Shown here: positions 7,650-15,699 of the stretch, one piece after another
Numbering within the stretch: the first letter of the stretch is position 1
How the letters are laid out: each line of letters begins with the position of its first letter
Source of the DNA: Bacteroidota bacterium
Lineage (GTDB): Bacteria; Bacteroidota; Rhodothermia; Rhodothermales; UBA10348
Length of the DNA: 64,000 nucleotides
Assembly (NCBI GenBank): GCA_029262775.1
Contig: JAJCYR010000056.1
Coordinates: forward strand, 340,676 to 404,675
Reading direction: 5' to 3'
The notes under the pieces: model-generated
What the model was told of the DNA's origin: nothing
Seen by the model: only the letters and a program-made list of their open reading frames with translations
Database searches by the model: none
Translations under genes and position numbers: made by a program

Positions 7650-10550
7650 TTACGGCAGCTGATCGATAAGGGACACATCGCTTACCCATGTCCGGGCATC
7701 CAACAGATAGGACCACCGCCAGCGCAGATCCAGGTCGATGGTGTGCCCGAGGCGAAATTCCACACCGAATCCCAATCCAACAGAGGCCAGGTCGTCGCTG
7801 AAATCACGGGTATTGTGAAGCCGCTCCGTGAAACCGAACGCGTAGGCGGAGCGCAGGAAGAGGGGCACAATCTGAAAACCGTCATCGACGAAAACAACCG
7901 GCTGCCGCACTTCAGCGCCGAGCATCAGAAAGTCACCGGACGGCACAAACGCGCGCTCCCAGCCCCGTGGCCGAAAACCGGTCAAATTGAATACACCCCC
8001 GACATTCTGGTGCAGAAACCCGGCAGACAGGCGGATTCCGGTATTGAACCGGGAGAGCACGCCCACGTACTGGTCGGCGCGGGCAATCCACCCGCGACGC
8101 TTTGAGAATTTTTCGGCCTCCAGATCAAACTCGCCCACCCAACTGAGCCGCGTACCCGTTCGGGGAAGGCCACCGCGTGCCGTCTGGTGCAGTTTCCAGG
8201 TGTACCGGAATGATGGCGTAAACGCCCAGCGGCTGAACGAGTTGGTTATTTTGTTGAGGTCGTCGTCGAGAAACTGATCTTTTCGCCACGAGAGAGACAG
8301 CGTCGCGAAGAATGACGACCGCGTCACATTGTCCCGGAGTATCCTCGGCAGGGTTACTCCCGCCCGGAATCGAGTCCGGTCGCGGATGCTGCGTCTGGCC
8401 TCCGTCGTCCCCGTTCCCGTCTGCACCAGTGCCGTGACGGTTTCGGGCCTTCGCCCCCACTCCACGATCGGTATCAGATCCCATCCTCCGTAGAGCAGAC
8501 CAATCTCTCCCCACGGACGTCCTTTCTGGATAATGCCCTCCCCCCACCAGGACACGGTCTGGAGCGGATCGGATCCCTGCACCCCTACACCGACACCCAG
8601 GCCGAGTCGGGCATCGTCATCTGCCGAGCGGCTCTCGTCCAGATACGCCGTTGGAAACACCATGCGGGGCAGCAGACGGGGCCACGGGCTGTACGCCCGG
8701 TCTACCGATGTACCGCCCGTACCCGTACCCGTACTCTCCGGCATGACTGGTCCTGACCTCGCCTCGCTGCCGGGTCGCTCTCGCGGCGCGTCCCAGTCCA
8801 GAAGCCATGTGTGGTTAGCCATGTCCCGGTTTTCTTCGGCGTCGGCCGTCAGCGCGAGGGGCTCGACGACGAGGTCAAACCGCTGGTCGCGGTAAATAAT
8901 GTATGCAATCCGCTCGGCACCGGGCGAGACGTCCGGCTCCATGGCGGCATACGGGTCATCGGTTATCCGGTAGAGCTTCTCCGTGCCAACATCCAGGACC
9001 CAAGCCTGCATGATACCACCCACATCGGCCGTAAAGGCCAAATGCGTCCCCGTGGCGTTCCAGGAAGCATCGTACACGCTCGCATCCTGAAAACCAATCC
9101 AGGGTTGGACCGTCTCCGACGGTGTGCGCAGAAAAAGCGCCTGGTGTCCGCGGACATTGGCCACAAATGCCACCGAGTCGGATACCGGGCTCGCGGCAAT
9201 GGACGCGATGCGCATTTCCGGATAGGACACCACCACCTCGTCGTCCCCATCCCGCAACTCCATGATGTCAGACCAGGGGCCGCGCTGCCGGACATACCAG
9301 ATGCGACCGTCCTGGAGCATGACCGGATTGAGCATGTGCGTATCGGGTGCCAATTCTTCCGCCCGCCGCGCTCCCTGCCGCAGGACGTAGCCCCGCGCGT
9401 ATGACGTGATGGGAGAGACAGGGTGGGGATCGTACCGGGAGAAAACCAGATCTCCCGACGGAGTGCGCGCATAACGTATGTCTTCGGTCATCCCCTGAAT
9501 GGACCAGGTCGATGCATCGGTAGACGGCCACGCATACGTCCGGAAACCCGATGGCAGGTTGTAGGCAAAGCTGAATGTGACCACGTGCGTGTCGTCGAGC
9601 CACTTGGGCGTGTGCTGCACGAGACCGTTCCGTCCCGCATGCCAGTACCGGTTGGAGAGCGCCGGATCGGCGTGTCCGTAGGTGCTGTCATACCACACCT
9701 GCATGTCGCGCCTGATTTCGCGAGGCCACTCGCCGGTTGCCAATGCCAGCACACCACCAAAACCGAGTATGGGAATGCGGTGCTGCCAGCGGGCCACGCT
9801 CCGGACGGTCTCCTGTCCCCACCGCTCCATCATGTACCGGGTGAACAGAGAGCCGCCCAAATAAAAACGGTTGAACGGGCGCGTATAGTCCGGTTCTTCG
9901 AGCATCTGGGAGAGTGACCAACCTGTTCCCCGGTCCATCCCCGCGCGCTGCTGCATATTGAAAAACGGGTGGTTCAACCTGCCGGCGCCGGGCGTGAGGG
10001 CGCTTTCGCGGTAGACGGCCAACCCTTCTGCCCATCCGGATGGAATCGCCATATTCAGCGAACGCGCGAAATCAGGAGAAAATGGCCATATGATGCGATT
10101 CAGACCGGTTTTCCAGCGGGCGTCGGCCTGAACGGCATGGACAAGTTCGTGCGCCGTCACAACGTGCGTCCAGCTTTCATGGCGAAGGGAAAGCCCTCGG
10201 CCCATAATGGCGGCCGCTTCTATTTCCGATTTGAACGGCTGCGTTGAGACGTAACCGTTGGCACGGTCATTGAAATTGTTCAGGACGATACTCAGGCGCG
10301 GTGGCGAGCCGTCGCCGATGAGCGCATCGGTTGCCGTAAAGGTAGTCTGCAGTGTGTGGAGCAGCTCCTGCGCCTGCGCCCGGTTTCCTTCCTGGTAAAT
10401 GATTTCCCACGGACCGGCATCGAGCACGCGATAGGTCACGCCGACGGGGCGCTGCAGAATGTCGTAGAGCCTGATGACCTGCGCTTCGAGTCGGGAGGTT
10501 TGGCTTCCAAGAAGAACACACAGGAAGAGCAGTGCGTGGAAGCGTCTCAT
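7650..10550 (-). CDS. Gluzincin metallopeptidase / beta-propeller / outer-membrane barrel fusion
   Basis: This 966-aa protein has a signal peptide (MRRFHALLFLCVLLG, cleavage near RLEAQ) followed by three regions. Residues about 40-330 are a zinc peptidase of the MA-like type with HELVH (His134, Glu135, His138) and a third ligand in GWAEGLAVY (Glu175). Residues about 330-620 show PD40/TolB-like propeller repeats (for example YDASWNATGTHLAFTADVGG). The remainder, after a Gly/Thr-rich linker, reads as an outer-membrane barrel ending in alternating strands. ATG 10550 is preferred to 10571 because it begins the signal peptide. It probably acts at the cell surface on proteins or peptidoglycan; the substrate is not evident. 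A TATATTGC -7-like box lies about 40 nt upstream. Confidence 0.8.
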   Translation of the reverse strand: MRRFHALLFLCVLLGSQTSRLEAQVIRLYDILQRPVGVTYRVLDAGPWEIIYQEGNRAQAQELLHTLQTTFTATDALIGDGSPPRLSIVLNNFNDRANGYVSTQPFKSEIEAAAIMGRGLSLRHESWTHVVTAHELVHAVQADARWKTGLNRIIWPFSPDFARSLNMAIPSGWAEGLAVYRESALTPGAGRLNHPFFNMQQRAGMDRGTGWSLSQMLEEPDYTRPFNRFYLGGSLFTRYMMERWGQETVRSVARWQHRIPILGFGGVLALATGEWPREIRRDMQVWYDSTYGHADPALSNRYWHAGRNGLVQHTPKWLDDTHVVTFSFAYNLPSGFRTYAWPSTDASTWSIQGMTEDIRYARTPSGDLVFSRYDPHPVSPITSYARGYVLRQGARRAEELAPDTHMLNPVMLQDGRIWYVRQRGPWSDIMELRDGDDEVVVSYPEMRIASIAASPVSDSVAFVANVRGHQALFLRTPSETVQPWIGFQDASVYDASWNATGTHLAFTADVGGIMQAWVLDVGTEKLYRITDDPYAAMEPDVSPGAERIAYIIYRDQRFDLVVEPLALTADAEENRDMANHTWLLDWDAPRERPGSEARSGPVMPESTGTGTGGTSVDRAYSPWPRLLPRMVFPTAYLDESRSADDDARLGLGVGVGVQGSDPLQTVSWWGEGIIQKGRPWGEIGLLYGGWDLIPIVEWGRRPETVTALVQTGTGTTEARRSIRDRTRFRAGVTLPRILRDNVTRSSFFATLSLSWRKDQFLDDDLNKITNSFSRWAFTPSFRYTWKLHQTARGGLPRTGTRLSWVGEFDLEAEKFSKRRGWIARADQYVGVLSRFNTGIRLSAGFLHQNVGGVFNLTGFRPRGWERAFVPSGDFLMLGAEVRQPVVFVDDGFQIVPLFLRSAYAFGFTERLHNTRDFSDDLASVGLGFGVEFRLGHTIDLDLRWRWSYLLDARTWVSDVSLIDQLP

Positions 10551-10602
10551 GCGGCGTTGGGGCTGGGGCACGGGTTGGCGGGATCAGCGCAATATACAGA
10601 GT

Positions 10603-10632
10603 GGCCCCGATTGCCTGTCGGCAATCGGGGCC
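10603..10632 (-). terminator. Stem-loop downstream of tRNA-Ser
   Basis: A perfect 13-bp stem (10603-10615 with 10620-10632) with a 4-nt loop starts 5 nt beyond the tRNA-Ser 3' end on the minus strand. The tail (ACTCTGTATATT) is poor in T, so termination would be weak or factor-assisted; it could also protect or guide 3' processing of the tRNA. Confidence 0.45.
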
Positions 10633-10637
10633 ATGTG

Positions 10638-10724
10638 CGGAGGGAGAGGGATTCGAACCCTCGGTACCCCAAGGGGCACAACGGTTTTCGAGACCGCCCC
10701 GTTCGACCACTCCGGCATCCCTCC
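10638..10724 (-). tRNA. tRNA-Ser (CGA)
   Basis: An 87-nt class II tRNA on the minus strand. The acceptor stem GGAGGGA/TCCCTCC is perfect, the anticodon loop CTCGAAA carries anticodon CGA for UCG codons, there is a long variable arm (GTGCCCC/GGGGTAC), and the discriminator is G as expected for serine. CCA is not encoded. Confidence 0.95.
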
Positions 10725-10730
10725 AAGGGT

Positions 10731-10762
10731 GGAAGCTACTGCCCCGGCGCGTTCCGGGCAAA
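10731..10762 (-). promoter_or_regulatory. Promoter of tRNA-Ser
   Basis: On the minus strand TTTG (10762-10759) is followed after exactly 20 nt by TAGCTTCC (10738-10731), then ACCCTT and the tRNA 5' end. This is the clearest TTTG-N20-TAnnTT match beside a stable RNA gene in the window. Confidence 0.6.
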
Positions 10763-10797
10763 TACCAAAGCGTCAAGTGACCTTGAATATTCCAGGA

Positions 10798-13617
10798 TCA
10801 GCACCCAATCACAGATTCAGCCGCATCGAGGGCCTTCTGCAGGTTTTCCGGCTGCTTGCCTCCGGCCGTCGCGAGGGTGGGACGACCGCCCCCTCCTCCG
10901 CCCACGAGTCCCGATAGCGCACCTACAATCCTGCCAGCCGACAGGCCCTGCGTAACGAGGTCATCGGCTACGGCCGCACACAGGTAGACTTTACCCTCGT
11001 CATCGTCACGACTTCCAAGGACCAGCACGTAGCCCTCGCCGGCCTTGTCCCTGAGAGCTTCCGTGGCCGTGCGGAGCGCATTCATGTCCGCTCCATCGAG
11101 CATCCCCGTTACCAGACGGATACCGCCGGCCACGGTGCGGGCTGACTGCAACAGCTCCATGGAGGCCGTGGCAAGTGCCCGCTCGCGCACCTCCTGAAGT
11201 TCCTTCTCGAGCTCGCGCCATCCGGCCTGTAGCCGCTTCACTTCCTCGTCGACCGGGTGCTGCAACGATTTGAACAGCTGGCGTGTACGCTCGAGTTCGT
11301 CGAGCTGCGCCTGCACCCATTGATAGGCGTCCATCCCGGCCACCGCTTCCACGCGCCGGATTCCCGCCGCGACGCTACCCTCGGATGTGATACGAAACAA
11401 GCCGATTTCGCCGGTTGTGGCCACATGTGTGCCTCCGCAGAGTTCCATGGACCAGTCCGGATCGAACGTAATAATACGTACACGCTCGCCGTACTTCTCC
11501 CCAAAGAGGGCCGTCGCGCCGCGTTCCATGGCCTCTTTCATGGGTACACTGCGCTCTTCTGCGAGGGCGATGTTGCCCTGGATCGCTTCATTCACGCGCG
11601 TTTCGACCGTACGTAGATCTGCATCCGAGACCCGCTCGAAGTGCGAAAAGTCAAAGCGGAGGTGACCGGGTGCAACGAGCGAGCCCTTCTGTTCGACGTG
11701 ACTTCCCAGCACCTCGCGAAGGGCTGCGTGCAGCAGATGCGTAGCCGAGTGGTGTTTGGCCGTGCGGTGCCTCCGCTCCGCGTCTACGCGCGCCGTAACA
11801 CGTCCTGTCAGATTGGCGGGTAGCGCACTGACCATGTGCACAATCTGTCCTCCAATCCGCTGCGTATCGAGCACCTCGATCTCCTGGTCATCAATGACGA
11901 GCGTACCTGTGTCTCCCACCTGTCCCCCGCTTTCGGCATAGAAAGGTGTACGCTCAAGCAGTAGCCGATGCGACATATCGCCCCCTTCTGCACTCGTGAC
12001 CGACTGCACGGCCCGGATGGTGACGTCATCTTCGACAAGGGTATCGTATCCTGTGAAGACGGATGTGGGCCCCTCGCTGAGGCGCGTCCATCCATCGTCG
12101 CCACCGAGATCCACCTTGAAGGACGAGGCGGCGCGCGCGCGCGACTTCTGCGCATCCATGCAGGCCGTGTAACCGTCCATGTCCACTCCAAGCCCCGCCT
12201 CCCGCGCCATGAGGGCCGTCAGGTCAATCGGAAACCCGAAGGTGTCGTGCAGCAGGAAGGCAAACGGGCCGGGAACGAGCCCCGTCGATGCGGTTTCCTC
12301 GAAAAGCGCCAGTCGTTCTCTTTCGGAGGAGATAGTTGGCATGGACTTTTCCAGCAGGTCCTTCACGGTGCGGTCTTCCGGCACCGGATGTCCTTTGGAC
12401 ACCGCCTCGACATGCGGCAGAAGCCTCTCAAACAATTGGATACCGGTACCCAGCGTCTCGAGGAAGCCCCGCTCTTCTGACTGAACCACGCGAACAATGT
12501 AATCCTGCTTTTCCACGAGTTCCGGAAACTGCCCCCCCATCAGCTCCACAACGGTCACGACCACTTCCGAGAGTACGGGTTCGCGGAAGCCGAGCGTCTG
12601 GTAGCCGTAGCGGACAGCCCGGCGCAGAATACGGCGAATAACGTAGGCCCGTCCAGCGTTTCCCGGAATGACACCATCGGCGATGGCGAAGGATATGGTA
12701 CGTGCATGGTCGGCCATGACGCGAAGGGCAGTCCTGATGCGCTCCCCTTCAGGCTGCGGAAATCGGAGCGCATCGTCGTAGCGGTCCAGTCCCTCGATGT
12801 CTGCCCGGGAGGCAATACTGTCCAGGATGGGCAGAAACAGGTCCGTGTCGTAATTGCTCCTCCTGCCCTGGAGAACGGCCACAATCCGCTCAAACCCCAT
12901 TCCTGTATCTACATGTTTGGCCGCCAGTGGGGTGAGCGAGCCGTCTGTTTGGGCATTGTACTGGATGAAAACGAGGTTCCAGATCTCAATCACCTGCGGA
13001 TGGTCGGCGTTGACCAGCGTCATTCCGGGCGTAGTGAGGCGCTCACTGTCCGGGCGCATATCCACATGGATTTCCGAACACGGTCCACAGGGGCCCGTGT
13101 CACCCATCATCCAGAAATTGTCCTTTGATCCGCAGTACAGGATGTGATCGTGGGCAATGGTCGTTTCTTCTCTCCAGCAGGCCGCCGCTTCGTGGTCGGC
13201 CTCCAACCCGAGCGCTTCATCACCCTCATGCACCGACACATACAACCGGTCCCCGTCAAGTCCCCACGTATTGACGAGCAATTCCCACGCCCAACGGATG
13301 GCTTCGCGCTTGAAATAGTCTCCGAAGCTCCAGTTTCCGAGCATCTCGAAAAAGGTGTGGTGATAGGTGTCATACCCCACTTCTTCGAGGTCATTGTGTT
13401 TTCCGGACACGCGCAGGCACTTCTGCGTGTCGACAGCCCGCCGGTACGAGCGTTCGCCCTCGGCAAGAAACACGTCCTTGAACTGGTTCATGCCCGCATT
13501 CGTGAACATGAGTGTTGGATCGCTGCCCGGTACGAGGGAGTCGGACGGGACAATGGTGTGCCCCCTGTTCTCGAAAAAGGTCAGGAATTCGGATCGGATT
13601 TCGGGAGCGGTCTTCAC
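10798..13617 (-). CDS. alaS: Alanine--tRNA ligase
   Basis: A 939-aa full-length cytoplasmic enzyme that charges tRNA-Ala. The class II catalytic core is at the N-terminus (FLTFFENRGHTIVPS, MFTNAGMNQFKDVF, GNWSFGDYFK). The editing domain carries HSATHLLH and CGGTHV zinc-ligand motifs, and the C-terminal DHHA1 domain ends with the glycine run LVGGGGGGRP. It starts with GTG at 13617, overlapping the TGA of the upstream DUF255 gene by GTGA, which implies translational coupling. It is the last gene of a four-gene minus-strand operon that begins with the asparaginase gene. Confidence 0.98.
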   Translation of the reverse strand: MKTAPEIRSEFLTFFENRGHTIVPSDSLVPGSDPTLMFTNAGMNQFKDVFLAEGERSYRRAVDTQKCLRVSGKHNDLEEVGYDTYHHTFFEMLGNWSFGDYFKREAIRWAWELLVNTWGLDGDRLYVSVHEGDEALGLEADHEAAACWREETTIAHDHILYCGSKDNFWMMGDTGPCGPCSEIHVDMRPDSERLTTPGMTLVNADHPQVIEIWNLVFIQYNAQTDGSLTPLAAKHVDTGMGFERIVAVLQGRRSNYDTDLFLPILDSIASRADIEGLDRYDDALRFPQPEGERIRTALRVMADHARTISFAIADGVIPGNAGRAYVIRRILRRAVRYGYQTLGFREPVLSEVVVTVVELMGGQFPELVEKQDYIVRVVQSEERGFLETLGTGIQLFERLLPHVEAVSKGHPVPEDRTVKDLLEKSMPTISSERERLALFEETASTGLVPGPFAFLLHDTFGFPIDLTALMAREAGLGVDMDGYTACMDAQKSRARAASSFKVDLGGDDGWTRLSEGPTSVFTGYDTLVEDDVTIRAVQSVTSAEGGDMSHRLLLERTPFYAESGGQVGDTGTLVIDDQEIEVLDTQRIGGQIVHMVSALPANLTGRVTARVDAERRHRTAKHHSATHLLHAALREVLGSHVEQKGSLVAPGHLRFDFSHFERVSDADLRTVETRVNEAIQGNIALAEERSVPMKEAMERGATALFGEKYGERVRIITFDPDWSMELCGGTHVATTGEIGLFRITSEGSVAAGIRRVEAVAGMDAYQWVQAQLDELERTRQLFKSLQHPVDEEVKRLQAGWRELEKELQEVRERALATASMELLQSARTVAGGIRLVTGMLDGADMNALRTATEALRDKAGEGYVLVLGSRDDDEGKVYLCAAVADDLVTQGLSAGRIVGALSGLVGGGGGGRPTLATAGGKQPENLQKALDAAESVIGC

Positions 13618-15641
13618 GTACGATCGGATTGGATGGAAGGGTCGGAATATACGGAGAGCATCCAGTTTTTCAGCGCGTCCACATGCTGGATGGGGGCGTG
13701 ACAGACCGTTCCTGTACAGATCTGTACATGGGCAGAGGAAGGAACAGATTCGGGTACGTATGGAGCACGACCACCCATCGAGCCCGTGATCAGAAACAGA
13801 TTCGGTGCGAAAAGGCGTTTTGCGGCCGTTGAAAGGACGTCTCCGTCGGCTGCCTGTACGGTCATTTCACCGCGGGGAGCCAGGTTTTCGAGCAGAACGG
13901 CACCGGTTCCGGTACATGCAAGCGGATACGCCTCGGCCGCCGATACCATCAGCGAACGCAGCCCCTGTGCCACCTCCTGCCAGCCGTCATCCCGGTACAT
14001 CCGGTCCAGGATCTCCATGCACCGTAACAGTACAGACGCCCCGGACGCATACGCTTCGTCATGGTAACGCGTCATGCGAAGGGGTACATCCGTTTCCGCA
14101 GACACATACCAATCGCCCGTTATCGGGTCATGCAGCTGCTCGCGCGCTTCATACAGCAGTCTGCGAGCCCGATCCAGATCATCCGCCTGACCGGAAATTT
14201 CTGACAGGTGGATGTAGCCCTCAGCCAGAAACGCATAGTCATCGAGCTGACCGGCAAAACGGGTGGATCCATCAAATGACGAGCGCTTGAGTGTACCCGA
14301 TTCCATGAAGGTGGCCCACGCCGCCTTCCCGAGACGAATGGCGGCATCGAACGCTTTGCTGCTACCGGTATACCGGGCGGCAGCTGCCAGAGCCGAGAGC
14401 GTCAGCCCGTTCCAATCGGCCAGCCGTTTGGTGTCGCACAGCGGTGGCACCCGCTGGCGGCGCGCCGTTTGCAACTGGGCCAATTCATCCACGACGCCGG
14501 AAATAAGCGATGGATCTTTGGCGCACAACACGTTACGCCCGGACTGGCGGTGTGTGGCCTCATCCAGGAAGTTGCCCTCCCGGTCCACGTCAAAGGCCGC
14601 GTGCAGGCGCTCGCGCCCACTTTCACCCAGCACACGACCCAGTTCTTCCCACGTCCACGTATAATACCGCCCCTCTTCCCCCTCACTGTCCGCGTCCCAG
14701 GCGGCATGGTACAGGTAATCCTCCGCGCGAAAATCCCGTTCCAACGCATCAACCAGTTCGTTCGCCGTCTCGCCGAAAAGCGGGTTGCCCGTGGCAGCGA
14801 ACGCCTCCGCGTAGGTCCGCAGTGCCCACGCCTGGTCATAGAGCATTTTCTCGAAGTGTGGCAAGCGCCAACGCCTGTCTGTGCTGTAGCGGTGAAATCC
14901 GCCGCCGACATGGTCCCATATGCCGCCCGCTCTCATGGCTGCCAGCGAGGTAGCAGCTATGGCCTGGCCGTTTTGATCGGTTCGGAGCAAAAATACCAGA
15001 TGGTGCCAGGACGGAAATTTCGGGGCGGTCCCAAAGCCTCCATGCTTCTCGTCAAACGCCTCGGGAAGCGCCTCGTGCATACCTCTGACCGCGCTTGCAG
15101 AGCGGTCTGCACCCAGCGTGTCGGCACTCCCACTCGTCAGGCGCGTCCCCTCGAGCGCCCGATGAAGCTGGTCCGTGGCCTCCTCCACGTGCGACCGGCG
15201 CTCCTTCCACACGTGGGCCACGCGTTGCAACAGTTCTATCAGCCCCGCCTGTCGAGGCGTAGAATCGCGTGGAAGGTAGGTTGCCACGTAGAACGGCCTC
15301 CCGTCGGGAAGAGCAATCACGGTCAATGGCCAGCCGCCCTGTCTTCCACTCGCCTGACAGGCCGTCATGTAGAACTGGTCCACATCGGGACGTTCTTCCC
15401 GGTCAATCTTGACGGGTACGAAGTACGTGTTCAGGAGCTCCGCCACGCGTTCGTCTTCGAACGACTCATGCGCCATGACATGGCACCAGTGACAGGTGGC
15501 ATAGCCGACCGACAGAAACAGTGGACGGTCCGTCCGGCGCGCAAGCTCATGCGTGTCTCTCGCCCACTGTTGCCAGGCGACGGGTTGATTCGCATGTTGG
15601 TGCAGGTACGGGCTTCCGGACCCGGCGAGCGTGTTCTTCAT
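13614..15641 (-). CDS. Thioredoxin-domain DUF255 protein (YyaL/SPATA20 family)
   Basis: A 675-aa protein with the family layout: an N-terminal thioredoxin-like domain with the CHWCH motif (Cys50, Cys53) following LFLSVGYAT, then an (alpha/alpha)6 barrel like N-acylglucosamine 2-epimerases, with GGFGTAPKFP, GGIWDHVGGGFHRYSTD and WDADSEGEEGRYYTW as family landmarks. ATG 15641 matches the conserved start (NTLAGSGSPYLHQHANQPVAW); the track extends 29 codons upstream without support. The biochemical role of the family is not established. It is coupled to alaS through the GTGA overlap and follows the M14 gene by 58 nt. Confidence 0.93.
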   Translation of the reverse strand: MKNTLAGSGSPYLHQHANQPVAWQQWARDTHELARRTDRPLFLSVGYATCHWCHVMAHESFEDERVAELLNTYFVPVKIDREERPDVDQFYMTACQASGRQGGWPLTVIALPDGRPFYVATYLPRDSTPRQAGLIELLQRVAHVWKERRSHVEEATDQLHRALEGTRLTSGSADTLGADRSASAVRGMHEALPEAFDEKHGGFGTAPKFPSWHHLVFLLRTDQNGQAIAATSLAAMRAGGIWDHVGGGFHRYSTDRRWRLPHFEKMLYDQAWALRTYAEAFAATGNPLFGETANELVDALERDFRAEDYLYHAAWDADSEGEEGRYYTWTWEELGRVLGESGRERLHAAFDVDREGNFLDEATHRQSGRNVLCAKDPSLISGVVDELAQLQTARRQRVPPLCDTKRLADWNGLTLSALAAAARYTGSSKAFDAAIRLGKAAWATFMESGTLKRSSFDGSTRFAGQLDDYAFLAEGYIHLSEISGQADDLDRARRLLYEAREQLHDPITGDWYVSAETDVPLRMTRYHDEAYASGASVLLRCMEILDRMYRDDGWQEVAQGLRSLMVSAAEAYPLACTGTGAVLLENLAPRGEMTVQAADGDVLSTAAKRLFAPNLFLITGSMGGRAPYVPESVPSSAHVQICTGTVCHAPIQHVDALKNWMLSVYSDPSIQSDRT

Positions 15642-15699
15642 ACTGGCAGTGTCTGCCCCATCACATCCATGATTGCTGTCGTGCTGTACGGACAGCTCT

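Noticed and set aside
10741-10797. Terminator after alaS (TGCCC...GGGCA hairpin)
   Set aside because: The stem is short and mismatched, no T run follows, and the same bases form the spacer of the tRNA-Ser promoter.
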